64,000 nt of DNA from Halogeometricum pallidum JCM 14848 (GCF_000337095.1 NZ_AOIV01000041.1:281307-345306); one strand, 5' to 3'; numbered from the stretch's first letter, positions 25,590 to 35,345 are shown. The notes: a model not told the origin generated them from the letters alone. Translations and numbers: made by a program.

Positions 25590-26024
25590 CTACTCCGCTC
25601 GGCGTCCGCCCCGGAGTTCGGTGACCGCTCGCTTCGTCGTCTCCGTCGCGGCGTAGCCGCGTTCGCCGTAGACGGTCGTCTCTTCGAGGAGCCCCGCCGC
25701 GCGGAACTCCCCGAGGAGGCCGTGGAGGTCGGACTCGCAGAGGTCGTAGGCCTCCAGCAGTTCGACCACCGAGACGGCCCCGCGGTCGGACAGTTCGACG
25801 AGCAGTCCCAGCGAACGCTCGTCGTGGACGGCCGTCATCAACCGCCTGACGGGCCCCGAGACGGCCGACGCCGCGGTCGAAAGCGGGGGGTCGCCCTCGA
25901 ACGTCACGTCGTCGTTCTCGACGTACCGCTCCTCGCCCGTCTCCGGGTCGCGGACGCGACTGGAGTCGCCGGAGCGTTTGACGAGCAGGTAGCGCTTGCC
26001 GTCGCCGTCGCGGACCGTCTGCAT
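25590..26024 (-). CDS. Haloarchaeal winged-helix-like protein, unknown role
   Basis: This 144-residue protein has an N-terminal beta-rich part (GKRYLLVKRSGDSSRVRDPETGEERYV) and a C-terminal helix-turn-helix-like part (ALLVELSDRG-type SLGLLVELSDRGAVSVVELL, then LLGEFRAAGLLEETTVYGERGYAAT), which reads as a winged helix. It resembles a haloarchaea-only family (DUF7346, from memory). It is convergent with rad50, 34 bases from its stop. It could be a DNA-binding regulator. No ligand domain is visible. Confidence 0.7.
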   Translation of the reverse strand: MQTVRDGDGKRYLLVKRSGDSSRVRDPETGEERYVENDDVTFEGDPPLSTAASAVSGPVRRLMTAVHDERSLGLLVELSDRGAVSVVELLEAYDLCESDLHGLLGEFRAAGLLEETTVYGERGYAATETTKRAVTELRGGRRAE

Positions 26025-26081
26025 GGTCGAGCGGAGGGCGGTGAGACGAATAGGGGTTGCGCTCGGGTCGGTCGGACGGGC

Positions 26082-26474
26082 TCAGGCTTCGTCGGTTTCG
26101 CTCTCGTCTGTTCCGGCGACGTCGGTTTCGGTTTCGTCGGCCTCGTCGCCCTCGCGGAAGTCGCGGTAGAAGTAGTACGCCCGGACGAGGGCGAACGCGC
26201 CGACGGCGACGGCCCCCCCGCCGATGATGAGATTCCCCCGGAAGTAGACGAGCATCGCACCGATGCTGATGCCCGCGACGGCGACGTTCACGAGGACGAC
26301 GGTGGCCCAGAAGGCCCGCTGGAGGTCGCCGTCGATGGGCGTCTCCTCGTCGGGTTCGGAGTTCGGGACGTCGACGGCGGGGACGTTCGATAGCTCCGCC
26401 TCGGGGTCGCCCCAGCGCTCCTCGGGGTTTTCCTCGTCCGGCTCGTCGGGCCACGGGTCCGAGTCGCGCGACAC
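26082..26474 (-). CDS. Haloarchaeal protein with two membrane helices
   Basis: This 130-residue protein begins at a GTG. It has an acidic, Pro/Glu-rich N-terminal ~50 residues, then helices FWATVVLVNVAVAGISIGAML and GNLIIGGGAVAVGAFALVRAYYF, then an acidic Glu/Thr tail (DETETDVAGTDESETDEA). It resembles a haloarchaea-only family (DUF7322, from memory). The acidic ends and helix hairpin suggest a small membrane protein with both termini in the cytoplasm. The function is unknown. Confidence 0.7.
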   Translation of the reverse strand: MSRDSDPWPDEPDEENPEERWGDPEAELSNVPAVDVPNSEPDEETPIDGDLQRAFWATVVLVNVAVAGISIGAMLVYFRGNLIIGGGAVAVGAFALVRAYYFYRDFREGDEADETETDVAGTDESETDEA

Positions 26475-26550
26475 GTCCGCGGGGACGGCGGGGGTGACGA
26501 AAAGCGGTTCGTTTCGCGGCGCGCCGGGTGGACGTTCGTGTCCGTCCCGC

Positions 26551-26739
26551 CTACACGAACTCCTTCAGCGTGACTGTTCGCGTCGTCTCAACCCACGCGA
26601 GCGGGTTCTGCGGGTCGTAGAAGACGACTCCGCCGTCGATGTCGTAGGACTCGACGTCGTCGAGTCCGTTCGCTTCGCCCGCCGACGACTGCGCGGCAGG
26701 CGACCGATCCGTCCGCTTCGAGTTCGCGTGGTCGGTCAT
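26551..26739 (-). CDS. Small acidic haloarchaeal protein, unknown role
   Basis: This 62-residue protein (MTDHANSKRT...) ends in a compact segment (VESYDIDGGVVFYDPQNPLAWVETTRTVTL) that looks like a small beta domain. I chose the ATG at 26739 because on the minus strand a TATA-like ATTTAGT lies about 27 bases before it (26765-26771), which suggests a leaderless start. The longer frame from 26769 would begin inside that promoter. It resembles a family I know as DUF7331. Function is unknown. Confidence 0.65.
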   Translation of the reverse strand: MTDHANSKRTDRSPAAQSSAGEANGLDDVESYDIDGGVVFYDPQNPLAWVETTRTVTLKEFV

Positions 26740-26864
26740 GGTAGTACAGCATGGTATGGGATGACACACTAAATGTGTTGTGTATTCGCACCTTCTTTTC
26801 CTGACATATATTTTGCCGCTAACGATAGTCGCCGAGACGGGGGTACAACGGCGAAAAGCCGAGG

Positions 26865-26870
26865 TTTTTA
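26865..26870 (+). promoter_or_regulatory. TATA-like box of polB
   Basis: TTTTTA here is centred about 27 bases before the polB ATG at 26895, which predicts a leaderless transcript and confirms the start. Confidence 0.5.
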
Positions 26871-26894
26871 GCCGGGAGTGCCGAACGGGTCGGC

Positions 26895-29621
26895 ATGAAG
26901 CAGGCAGGCCTCACGGACGGCGATTGGGGTGGTGGCGGCGACGCCGACGGCGCGCGGCCGCAGGCCGAGGCCGAACACGTCGCGGGCAACGGGAGCCAGC
27001 ACGTCTCGGACGTCGTCGACGCCGAGGAGATACGGTTCCCCGACGCCGACGGCACCGTCGAACTCGCCGTCACGCAGGTGGACTACACCGTCGAGGGGAG
27101 CGGTAACCACGAGTACCCGGTCGTCCACGTCTTCGGTCGCACGCGCGAGAACGAGACCGAGCACATCCGCGTGCTCGGGCTCGAGCCCTACTTCTACGCG
27201 CCGACCGACACGCTGGACGACGACCTCCTCGATAAGTCGGTCATCACGCGGACCGAGGCGGGGTACGAGAGCATCCGCGGCGAGGACCTGACGAAAATCT
27301 GCACGCGCACGCCGCGGGACGTCGGGCAGATTCGCGACGAGTTCGACCACTACGAGGCGGACATCCTCTTTCCCAACCGCCTCCTCATCGACAAGGACAT
27401 CCAGAGCGGCATCTGCGTCCCCGCGCGCCGCCTCGACGACGAGGACGGCACCGTCCAGGTGCCGCACGACGAAGTCGTCCCCATCGACGTCGAGGCCGAC
27501 CTGCGCGTGAACACCTTCGACATCGAGGTGAACGACCGCGCGGGGTTCCCCGAGGAGGGCGAAGAGCCAATCATCTGTCTCACCTCCCACGACTCCTACC
27601 GCGACGAATACATCGCGTGGCTCTACAACGCCCCGGAGGCCGGCGACGGCGTCGAGGCGCCGACCGACCTCGGCGACTACCAACCGCTGGACGACGCCAC
27701 GGAGGTCGAGATTCGCGCGTTCGACCGCGAGGGCGAGATGCTCGACGCCTTCGTCCGGTACATCGAGGAGACGGACCCGGACGTGCTCACCGGCTGGAAC
27801 TTCGAGGACTTCGACATGCCGTACTTCCTCGACCGACTGGACGTCGTGAATCCGACCTCCGACTACGACTTGGACCCCGACCGACTCTCCCGTATCGGTG
27901 AGGTGTGGCGGAGCGGATGGGGCGGCCCCGACGTGAAGGGACGCGTCGTGTTCGACCTGCTGTACGCCTACAAGCGCACGCAGTTCTCCGAGTTGGAGTC
28001 CTATCGCTTGGACGCCGTCGGCGAACTCGAACTCGACGTGGGCAAAGAGCGCTACACCGGCAGCATCGGCGACCTCTGGGAGGAGGACCCGAAGCGACTG
28101 CTCGAGTACAACGTCCGCGACGTGGAACTCTGCGTCGAGATAGACCGCAAGCAGGACGTCGTCGCCTTCTGGGACGAGGTGCGGACGTTCGTCGGGTGCA
28201 AACTGGAGGACGCGACGACGCCCGGTGACACCGTCGACATCTACGTCCTGCACAAGGTCCACGGCGAGTTCGCGCTCCCCTCGAAGGGCCGCCAGGACGC
28301 CGAGGAGTACGAGGGCGGCGCCGTCTTCGACCCCATCACGGGCGTCAAGGAGAACGTCACCGTCCTCGACCTGAAGTCGCTGTACCCGATGTGCATGGTG
28401 ACCATCAACGCGTCGCCGGAGACGAAAGTCGACCCCGAAACGTACGAGGGCGAGACGTTCCACGCGCCCAACGGGACGCACTTCCGGAAGGAACCGGACG
28501 GCATCATTCGGGAGATGGTGGACGAACTCCTCGAAGAGCGCGAGGAGAAAAAGCGCCTGCGCAACGAGAACGACCCCGGCAGCGCGGCATACGAGCAGTT
28601 CGACCGCCAGCAGAGCGCGGTGAAGGTCATCATGAACTCGCTGTACGGCGTGCTGGGCTGGGACCGCTTCCGCCTGTACGACAAGGAGATGGGCGCCGCC
28701 GTGACGGCGACCGGTCGCGAGGTCATCGAGTTCACCCAGCGAACGGCCGACGAGATGGATTACTCTGTCGCATATGGGGACACCGACAGCGTCATGCTCG
28801 AACTCGGCCCCGACGTCTCGAAGGAGGACGCAATCGAGCAGTCGTTCGACATCGAGGAGCGAATCAACGACGCCTACGACGAGTTCGCGCGCGACCAACT
28901 CGGCGTCGACTTGGACGGCGGGGAGGAGCACCGCTTCCAGATCGAGTTCGAGAAGCTGTATCGACGGTTCTTCCAGGCGGGCAAGAAGAAGCGCTACGCC
29001 GGCCACATCATCTGGAAGGAGGGCAAGGACGTCGACGACATCGACATCACCGGCTTCGAGTACAAGCGCTCGGACATCGCTGCCGTCACGAAGGAGGTCC
29101 AAAAGGAGGTCATCGAGATGATCGTCTACGGGGAGTCCAACGACACGATCAAGGAGTACGTCCACGAGGTCATCTCCGACTTCCAGGAGGGGAACCTCCC
29201 GCTGGACGAGGTGGGGATACCGGGCGGTCTCGGCAAGCGCCTCGACGCCTACGACACGCGCACCGCACAGGTCCGGGGGTCGCTGTACGCCAACGCCTTC
29301 CTCGGGACGAACTTCGGTCGCGGGTCGAAGCCGAAACGCATCTACCTCGCGAAGGTCCACCCCTCGTGGTTCCGCCGGATGGAAGACGAGAGGGAGTTCG
29401 ACCCGCAGCGAGATGACCTGTACGGGCAGTTCAAGCGCGACCCGGACGTCATCTGCTTCGAGTACGAAGACCAGGTGCCCGAGGAGTTCGAGGTGGCCTG
29501 GGACACGATGCTGGAGAAGACGTTAGAGGGTCCCATCGCCCGCATCATCGAGGCGCTCGGGATGTCGTGGGACGAGGTAAAGTCGGGCCAACAGCAGACT
29601 GGGCTCGGGAGCTTCATGTGA
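26895..29621 (+). CDS. polB: Family B replicative DNA polymerase
   Basis: This 908-residue polymerase has a proofreading exonuclease with ExoI (Asp209 and Glu211 in FDIEV), ExoII (GWNFEDFDMPYF) and ExoIII (Asp409 in YNVRDVEL), then polymerase motifs A (Asp492, DLKSLYP), B (KVIMNSLYGVLG) and C (YGDTDS, Asp629 and Asp631). An acidic Gly/His-rich N-terminal extension precedes the core. Many haloarchaeal polB genes carry inteins in motifs A, B or C, but none is present here. The gene is alone on its strand behind its own promoter. Confidence 0.97.
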   Translation: MKQAGLTDGDWGGGGDADGARPQAEAEHVAGNGSQHVSDVVDAEEIRFPDADGTVELAVTQVDYTVEGSGNHEYPVVHVFGRTRENETEHIRVLGLEPYFYAPTDTLDDDLLDKSVITRTEAGYESIRGEDLTKICTRTPRDVGQIRDEFDHYEADILFPNRLLIDKDIQSGICVPARRLDDEDGTVQVPHDEVVPIDVEADLRVNTFDIEVNDRAGFPEEGEEPIICLTSHDSYRDEYIAWLYNAPEAGDGVEAPTDLGDYQPLDDATEVEIRAFDREGEMLDAFVRYIEETDPDVLTGWNFEDFDMPYFLDRLDVVNPTSDYDLDPDRLSRIGEVWRSGWGGPDVKGRVVFDLLYAYKRTQFSELESYRLDAVGELELDVGKERYTGSIGDLWEEDPKRLLEYNVRDVELCVEIDRKQDVVAFWDEVRTFVGCKLEDATTPGDTVDIYVLHKVHGEFALPSKGRQDAEEYEGGAVFDPITGVKENVTVLDLKSLYPMCMVTINASPETKVDPETYEGETFHAPNGTHFRKEPDGIIREMVDELLEEREEKKRLRNENDPGSAAYEQFDRQQSAVKVIMNSLYGVLGWDRFRLYDKEMGAAVTATGREVIEFTQRTADEMDYSVAYGDTDSVMLELGPDVSKEDAIEQSFDIEERINDAYDEFARDQLGVDLDGGEEHRFQIEFEKLYRRFFQAGKKKRYAGHIIWKEGKDVDDIDITGFEYKRSDIAAVTKEVQKEVIEMIVYGESNDTIKEYVHEVISDFQEGNLPLDEVGIPGGLGKRLDAYDTRTAQVRGSLYANAFLGTNFGRGSKPKRIYLAKVHPSWFRRMEDEREFDPQRDDLYGQFKRDPDVICFEYEDQVPEEFEVAWDTMLEKTLEGPIARIIEALGMSWDEVKSGQQQTGLGSFM

Positions 29622-29721
29622 ACGCGGCGCACGTGGCGGCGATGGGTGGAGGCGGCGGAAATACGGGCTTCGCTCGTCGCCGGATTCGAGATGCGGTCCA
29701 AACACACCCTTTCTGAAAAGC

Positions 29722-29749
29722 AAATAAATTTTCTCTCGCGTTAAGCGAG
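29722..29749 (+). promoter_or_regulatory. suf operon promoter region with inverted repeat
   Basis: An AT-rich TATA-like stretch (aaataaattt, about 29722-29731) is followed by the inverted repeat CTCGC-N5-GCGAG at 29735-29749. The repeat lies between the TATA element and the expected transcription start (about 29755), where a bound protein would block initiation. The sufC ATG is about 65 bases further on, so the mRNA probably has a leader. Confidence 0.4.
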
Positions 29750-29817
29750 CGGTGGCGAATGCGTAACCATTATGCGTCGCACTACCCTCCGTTCTCGTAC
29801 GAGGCGACGAGACAACA

Positions 29818-30729
29818 ATGGCTACACTCGAAATCAAGAACCTCCACGCGAAAGTCGCGGAGGACGACGGTGAAACGATTCTTCGTGGCGTCGACCTGGA
29901 AGTCAAATCGGGCGAGATCCACGCGCTGATGGGTCCGAACGGCTCCGGGAAGTCGACCACCTCGAAGGTCATCGCGGGACACCCCGCCTACGAGGTGACC
30001 GACGGTGAGATCCTCCTGCACCTGGAGGACGACGAGTTCGGCGACGACGTCGAGATACCCGAGGACAAGCGCACGTGGAACCTCCTCGATCTGGAGCCGA
30101 ACGAGCGCGCGGCGCTCGGCATCTTCCTCGGCTTCCAGTACCCCGCGGAGATAGAGGGCGTCACGATGACGAACTTCCTCCGCACGGCGCTCAACGCGAA
30201 GCTCGAAGAGCGCGAGGAGCTGTTCGAGGGCGACGAGGACGAGGAAGCCGAAGAGGAGGAGTCCGGCTACGAGACCTCCCCGATGGAGGGGCCCGCCGAC
30301 GAGGGCGAGATCGGCGTCGCCGAGTTCCAGCAGCTCCTGAAGGAGAAGATGGAGCTTCTGGACATGGACGAGAAGTTCGCCCAGCGCTACCTCAACGCCG
30401 GCTTCTCCGGCGGCGAGAAAAAGCAGAACGAGGTGCTGCAGGCGGCCATCCTCGAACCGTCCATCGCGGTGCTCGACGAGATCGATTCGGGGCTTGACAT
30501 CGACCGCCTGCAGGACGTCTCGAACGGGATCAACGCCCTCCGCGACGAGCAGGGCACGGGCATCCTCCAGATCACCCACTACCAGCGCATCCTGGAGTAC
30601 GTCGAACCCGACCACGTCCACATCATGCTCGACGGCGAAATCGCCAAGAGCGGCGACGCGTCGCTCGCAGAGCAGCTCGAGGACGAGGGGTACGACTGGG
30701 TCCGCGAGGAAGTCTACGGGACAGCCTAA
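29818..30729 (+). CDS. sufC: Fe-S cluster assembly ATPase SufC
   Basis: This 303-residue ABC ATPase has Walker A GPNGSGKST (39-47), signature FSGGEKKQNEV, Walker B IAVLDEID and the D-loop SGLDID. It drives conformational change in the SufBCD scaffold. An acidic insert (GDEDEEAEEEESGYET and following, about 137-165) lies before the signature, longer than in bacterial SufC and typical of halophilic adaptation. It heads the sufC-sufB-sufD operon, with sufB 36 bases downstream. Confidence 0.96.
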   Translation: MATLEIKNLHAKVAEDDGETILRGVDLEVKSGEIHALMGPNGSGKSTTSKVIAGHPAYEVTDGEILLHLEDDEFGDDVEIPEDKRTWNLLDLEPNERAALGIFLGFQYPAEIEGVTMTNFLRTALNAKLEEREELFEGDEDEEAEEEESGYETSPMEGPADEGEIGVAEFQQLLKEKMELLDMDEKFAQRYLNAGFSGGEKKQNEVLQAAILEPSIAVLDEIDSGLDIDRLQDVSNGINALRDEQGTGILQITHYQRILEYVEPDHVHIMLDGEIAKSGDASLAEQLEDEGYDWVREEVYGTA

Positions 30730-30765
30730 TACGCGTCGAGCCCGCAACTACAACTACACATCATC

Positions 30766-32196
30766 ATGAGTTCAGATCAAAACCACCTCAAAGAAACCGA
30801 CACGGAAGCTCGCTTCGAGTTCAAGAAGGAGCAGAATTCGTCGTTCCAGGCTGAGAAAGGCCTGACCGAGGAGACGATTCGCGTCATCTCCGAGGACAAA
30901 GACGAACCCGAGTGGATGCTGAAGCGGCGCCTCCGCGCGCTGAAGCAATTCCAGAAGATGCCGATGCCGACCGACTGGCCCGGCCAGCCCGACCTCTCGG
31001 AGGTCGACGTCAACGAGATCGTCCCGTACATCCGACCCGACGTGGAGACGCGCGGGAGCGTCGACGACTGGACGGACCTGCCGGACGAGATCAAAGACAC
31101 CTTCGACAAACTGGGCATCCCCGAGGCCGAGAAGAACGCGCTCTCGGGCGTCGGCGCCCAGTACGAGTCCGAGGTCGTCTACCAGAACATGCAGGAGCGC
31201 TGGCAGGACAAGGGCGTCGTCTTCATGAACATGGACCAGGCGGTCCAAGAGCACGAAGACCTCGTCAAGGAGTACTTCATGACGAAGTGCGTCCCCCCGA
31301 GCGACAACAAGTTCGCCGCGCTTCACGGCGCCATCTGGTCGGGCGGGTCGTTCGTCTACGTCCCCGAGGACACGACGGTCGACATGCCCGTGCAGGCGTA
31401 CTTCCGCATGAACTCGGAAGGCATGGGTCAGTTCGAGCACACGCTCATCATCGCCGAGGAGGGCTCCGAGGTCCACTACATCGAGGGCTGCTCGGCGCCG
31501 AAGTACTCGGCGTTCAACCTCCACTCCGGCGGCGTCGAAGTGTTCGTCGGCGAGGACGCCCACGTGCAGTACTCGACCGTGCAGAACTGGTCGAAGAACA
31601 CGTACAATCTCAACACCAAGCGCGCCATCGTCGAGAAGAACGGCCGCATGGAGTGGATTTCCGGCTCCATGGGGTCGAAGGCGACGATGCTGTACCCCGC
31701 GACCATCCTGAAGGGCCGCGGCGCCTCCGACAACCACATCACCATCGCCTTCGCGGGCGAGGGCCAGAACATCGACACCGGCGCGAAGGTCTACCACAAC
31801 GCGCCGGACACGAAGTCGACCATCGAGTCGAAGTCCATCTCGAAGGACGGCGGCCGGACGAACTACCGCGGCCTCGTCCACATCTCCGACGGCGCGCGCA
31901 ACTCCTCGACCGCAGTGGAGTGTGACGCGCTGATGTTCGACAACGAGTCCACCTCGGACACGATGCCGTACATGGAGATCAACGAGTCCACCGTCGACGT
32001 GGCTCACGAGGCGACCGTGGGAAAAATCGGCGACGAGGACATCTTCTACCTCCAATCGCGCGGCCTCGACGACGACGACGCCAAGCAGATGATCGTCTCG
32101 GGCTTCATCGAGCCCATCACGGAGGAACTGCCCATCGAGTACGCGGTCGAACTGAACCGCCTCGTCGAACTGGAGATGGAGGGTAGCCTCGGGTAA
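30766..32196 (+). CDS. sufB: Fe-S cluster scaffold protein SufB
   Basis: This 476-residue protein is the SufB scaffold. It has a helical N-terminus (WMLKRRLRALKQF), the core beta-helix (HTLIIAEEGSEVHYIEGCSAP; SSMGSKATM-type stretch WISGSMGSKATMLYP), and the C-terminal segment DIFYLQSRGLDDDDAKQMIV with GFIEPI. With SufC and SufD it builds [Fe-S] clusters in the cytoplasm. sufD follows with a one-base gap. The length matches the family. Confidence 0.95.
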   Translation: MSSDQNHLKETDTEARFEFKKEQNSSFQAEKGLTEETIRVISEDKDEPEWMLKRRLRALKQFQKMPMPTDWPGQPDLSEVDVNEIVPYIRPDVETRGSVDDWTDLPDEIKDTFDKLGIPEAEKNALSGVGAQYESEVVYQNMQERWQDKGVVFMNMDQAVQEHEDLVKEYFMTKCVPPSDNKFAALHGAIWSGGSFVYVPEDTTVDMPVQAYFRMNSEGMGQFEHTLIIAEEGSEVHYIEGCSAPKYSAFNLHSGGVEVFVGEDAHVQYSTVQNWSKNTYNLNTKRAIVEKNGRMEWISGSMGSKATMLYPATILKGRGASDNHITIAFAGEGQNIDTGAKVYHNAPDTKSTIESKSISKDGGRTNYRGLVHISDGARNSSTAVECDALMFDNESTSDTMPYMEINESTVDVAHEATVGKIGDEDIFYLQSRGLDDDDAKQMIVSGFIEPITEELPIEYAVELNRLVELEMEGSLG

Positions 32197-32197
32197 T

Positions 32198-33406
32198 ATG
32201 AGTGCGCAGCTACCAGCCAGCCTCTCGGAGGAGACGGTCAGAGAGATATCCGACGGGCGCGACGAGCCCGAGTGGCTCCTCGAGACCCGTCTGAACGCGC
32301 TCGAAGCGCTCGAAGAGGTCGACCTCCCGGACGTCATCCAGACGCCCGGTCGCCGCTGGACGGACCTCGAATCGCTCGACTACGAAGAGCTCGTCGACCC
32401 GCTGAACCAGTCCGACGAGACCGAACGCGTCACCGACGAGGGCGTCCACGTCCTCCCGTTCACCGACGCGTTCGAGGAGTTCGGCGACGTGCTCGAAGAG
32501 AACTTCGGGGCGACGCTCGACCCCGAGTCGAACTACCTCACCGCGCTGTCGACGGCGCTGTTCACGACGGGGACGTTCATCTACGTGCCCGAGGGCGTCG
32601 ACGCCGAGGACGTGAAGGTCCGCGCGGAGATGAACTCGAAGTCGCTGTTCAGCCACACGCTCGTCGTCACCGAGCAGTCCTCCTCCGTGACGATTCTCGA
32701 ACGCATCGAGAGCGGTGCGGAGACCGAGGGCGACCGGTACTTCTCGAACCTCGTCGAAGTCGCGACGGGCGAGAACTCCTACGTCCAGTACGGTTCGCTG
32801 CAGAACCTCGACGACGACACGTACCACTACACGCTCAAGCGCGGCGACGCCGGCGTGTACGGTACCATCAACTGGATCGAGGGCAACATGGGCTCTCGGC
32901 TCACGCGCTCTGACGTCGAGACCGAACTCAACGGCGACTCCTCGGAGACGCAGATCGTCGGCGCGTTCTTCGGCCACGAGGACCAGCACCTCGACCTCAA
33001 CGCCCGCGTCTGGCACCAGGCCGAGAACACGACCGCCGACCTCGTGACCCGCGGCGTCCTCGACGACGAGGCGCGCTCGGTGTACGAGGGCGTCCAGGAC
33101 GTCGGCCGCGACGCGTGGAACACCTCCTCGTACCAGCGGGAGAACACGCTGATGCTCTCCGATGAGTCCGAGGCGGACGCGTCGCCGAAGCTCATCATCC
33201 ACAACCACGACACCGAGGCCTCCCACTCCGCGACGGTCGGTCAGGTCGACCAAGAGGACCTGTTCTACATGACCTCGCGGTCGGTGCCGGAGCGGCAGGC
33301 CCGCAACATGCTCGTGGAGGGCTTTTTCGTGCCCGTCCTCGACGAAATTGCGGTCGATGAGTTCCGAGAGGACCTCGAAGAACTCATCTCCGCGCGCCTG
33401 CGGTAG
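32198..33406 (+). CDS. sufD: Fe-S cluster assembly protein SufD
   Basis: This 402-residue protein is a SufB/SufD paralog. The beta-helix core shares motifs with SufB (SHTLVVTEQSSSVTILERIESG; HNHDTEASHSATVGQVDQEDLFYMTSR in parts; ARNMLVEGF). The N-terminal DEPEWLLETRLNALEAL matches the WL helix of SufB. It forms the SufBC2D complex and helps iron entry. The gene follows sufB almost directly and ends the operon. A T-rich terminator lies about 38 bases after its stop. Confidence 0.94.
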   Translation: MSAQLPASLSEETVREISDGRDEPEWLLETRLNALEALEEVDLPDVIQTPGRRWTDLESLDYEELVDPLNQSDETERVTDEGVHVLPFTDAFEEFGDVLEENFGATLDPESNYLTALSTALFTTGTFIYVPEGVDAEDVKVRAEMNSKSLFSHTLVVTEQSSSVTILERIESGAETEGDRYFSNLVEVATGENSYVQYGSLQNLDDDTYHYTLKRGDAGVYGTINWIEGNMGSRLTRSDVETELNGDSSETQIVGAFFGHEDQHLDLNARVWHQAENTTADLVTRGVLDDEARSVYEGVQDVGRDAWNTSSYQRENTLMLSDESEADASPKLIIHNHDTEASHSATVGQVDQEDLFYMTSRSVPERQARNMLVEGFFVPVLDEIAVDEFREDLEELISARLR

Positions 33407-33443
33407 GCGCGCTCTCTGCGTTCTCTGTGCGGACCTCTGCGAA

Positions 33444-33457
33444 TTTTTGTTTTCTCT
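33444..33457 (+). terminator. T-rich terminator after the suf operon
   Basis: tttttgttttctct on the coding strand follows the sufD stop by about 38 bases in an otherwise GC-rich region. Runs of T are the usual intrinsic termination signal in archaea. Confidence 0.5.
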
Positions 33458-33526
33458 GTCCCTGCGGTGTTCCGACCCGACAGCGGCGGGGACGGCGATG
33501 ACGACGCGGACCGGTTGAGACGGCCG

Positions 33527-35185
33527 TCAGGGTCGACCCAGCGGCACCCGCTCTCCCTTCCGGTCGCCGCGCACCCACGCGTAGTCGCAGGCGTCGAGCG
33601 AGAACGTGCACTGTCCGTCCTCGACGCGGTACTCGCCGGGGCCGACGACGCGGGTGCAGGCGTCCGCGGGCGGTTCGAACTCGACGGTGACCTCGCGGGA
33701 CTCGTCGGCGGTGTTGTGCGCGGTGAGGAGGACGGTGCTGCCCTTCGTGAGGCGGTGGACCCACACCTCCTTCGGCGGCACGTCGAGCACCGTGAGGTCG
33801 CCCGTCCCGATTTCCGAGCAGAGGCGCCGGGCGTCCACGATGCGCTCGATGCGCCGGAGCAGGGAGTTCGGTTCGACCATCTGGTCGGCGACGTTGATCT
33901 CGTCGTAGCCGAACCCCCCCTCGCTCGTCGCGGGGTTGACGAGTTCGGCGGGGTCGGCCGTCGAGAATCCGCCGTTCGCGTTGTCGGACCACTGCATCGG
34001 CGTTCTGACGGCCTCGCGTTCGGGCAGCGAGAGGTTCGCACCCATTCCTATCTCGTCGCCCGCGAGCATGACGGGCGTCCCGGGCATCGAGAACATGAGG
34101 CTGTTGGCGAGGGCGATTCGGTCGTGGTCGCCGTCGTACAGGTCCGCGAGTCGGAGGCGGTGACCGCGGCCGAATATCCAGGAACTGCCGTCCTCGTCGC
34201 CGAAGAACTGCCGACCGTGGTCCATCGCCTCCCACGGCAGTTTCAGGAGGTTCCACTCGTCGTGGTTGCGGAGGAAGTTCGCCCAGTGGCCCACGTGGGA
34301 GATGTCGGGGAGAACCTCCAAGGCGCGGTGGAGGGGCCAGGTGTCCTTCACGCCGACGCCGTAGACGAGGTGGGCGTTGAGGACGAAGTTGAACATCATA
34401 TCGAAGGAGTCGCCGCCGCCGAAGTAGTACGCCAGTTCGTCCGGTTGGTCGTCGGCCTCGGCGAGGAGGACGGCGTCGTCCTTCTTCTCGTGCACCCGCG
34501 AGCGCATCCGCTTGAACAGGTCCATCGGGTCGGACAGTTTGGAGCCGTTGTGCCCCTTCGGCATCGTCATCGGGTGCGCGGCGTCGATGCGGAAGCCGTC
34601 GACGCCCAAATCGAGCCAGAACTCCAACACCTCGAATATCTCCTTCTGCACGGCGGGGTTCGCCACGTTGAGGTCGGGTTGGAAGTGGTAGAACTGGTGG
34701 TAGTAGTGTTTCTCTGCCACCTCGTCGTACGTCCAGACGCCGTCCTCGTAGTCGGGGAAGATGTTCCCGCGCTTCTGGGCGTTGTCGATGTCGCTGGTCC
34801 AGAGATAGTAGTCGTGGTACTTCGAGTAGGGGTCACGCCGCGCGCGCTTGAACCACGGATGCTGGTCGGAGGTGTGGTTGAACACCATGTCGATGAGCAC
34901 CCGGATGCCGCGTTCGTGCGCCCGTTCGAGGAGGTCCGCGAAGTCGCCCAGCGACCCGAGTTTCGGGTCGACGGCGTAGTAATCGGAGACGTCGTAGCCG
35001 TTGTCCTGGATGGGACTGGGGTAGAACGGCCGAAGCCACAGACAGTCCACCCCCAGTTGCTCGATGTAGCCGAGGCGGTCGATGAGGCCCCGTAGGTCCC
35101 CCCAGCCGTCCCCGTCGGAGTCGTTGAACGTCTTCACGTCGATGGAGTAAATTATCGCGTCGCGGTACCAGTCCGGATTCGCCAT
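33527..35185 (-). CDS. GH13 family glycosidase/transglycosidase (trehalose synthase-like)
   Basis: This 552-residue protein has an alpha-amylase TIM barrel. The early motif DWYRDAIIYSIDVKTF, then MVFNHTSDQHPWF, precedes the catalytic triad: nucleophile Asp201 (GFRIDAAHP), acid/base Glu243 (LLAEADD) and stabiliser Asp309 (RNHDEWN). The sequence is closest to trehalose synthase and oligo-1,6-glucosidase-type enzymes, which hydrolyse or isomerise alpha-glucosides. The exact reaction cannot be set from motifs. The ATG at 35185 gives the family's usual N-terminus; an in-frame GTG at 35230 adds 15 unlikely residues. Confidence 0.88.
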   Translation of the reverse strand: MANPDWYRDAIIYSIDVKTFNDSDGDGWGDLRGLIDRLGYIEQLGVDCLWLRPFYPSPIQDNGYDVSDYYAVDPKLGSLGDFADLLERAHERGIRVLIDMVFNHTSDQHPWFKRARRDPYSKYHDYYLWTSDIDNAQKRGNIFPDYEDGVWTYDEVAEKHYYHQFYHFQPDLNVANPAVQKEIFEVLEFWLDLGVDGFRIDAAHPMTMPKGHNGSKLSDPMDLFKRMRSRVHEKKDDAVLLAEADDQPDELAYYFGGGDSFDMMFNFVLNAHLVYGVGVKDTWPLHRALEVLPDISHVGHWANFLRNHDEWNLLKLPWEAMDHGRQFFGDEDGSSWIFGRGHRLRLADLYDGDHDRIALANSLMFSMPGTPVMLAGDEIGMGANLSLPEREAVRTPMQWSDNANGGFSTADPAELVNPATSEGGFGYDEINVADQMVEPNSLLRRIERIVDARRLCSEIGTGDLTVLDVPPKEVWVHRLTKGSTVLLTAHNTADESREVTVEFEPPADACTRVVGPGEYRVEDGQCTFSLDACDYAWVRGDRKGERVPLGRP

Positions 35186-35345
35186 ACCGTCCCGTTCCAA
35201 CGGGGGATACGTCACTTTTGCCGTAGTCACCGCCGCCGCCGCCCCGAATCGCGGCGCCGTTCAGCGGGAGGTCCGGAGACGGACGCGACCACCCCGCGAC
35301 GACCGGAGGGAACCGCTTAAGTCGGTCACAACCCTGCGAACGTGT

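Noticed and set aside
26895..29621. Possible inteins in DNA polymerase B
   Set aside because: Motifs A, B and C are uninterrupted and the length is that of an intein-free enzyme.
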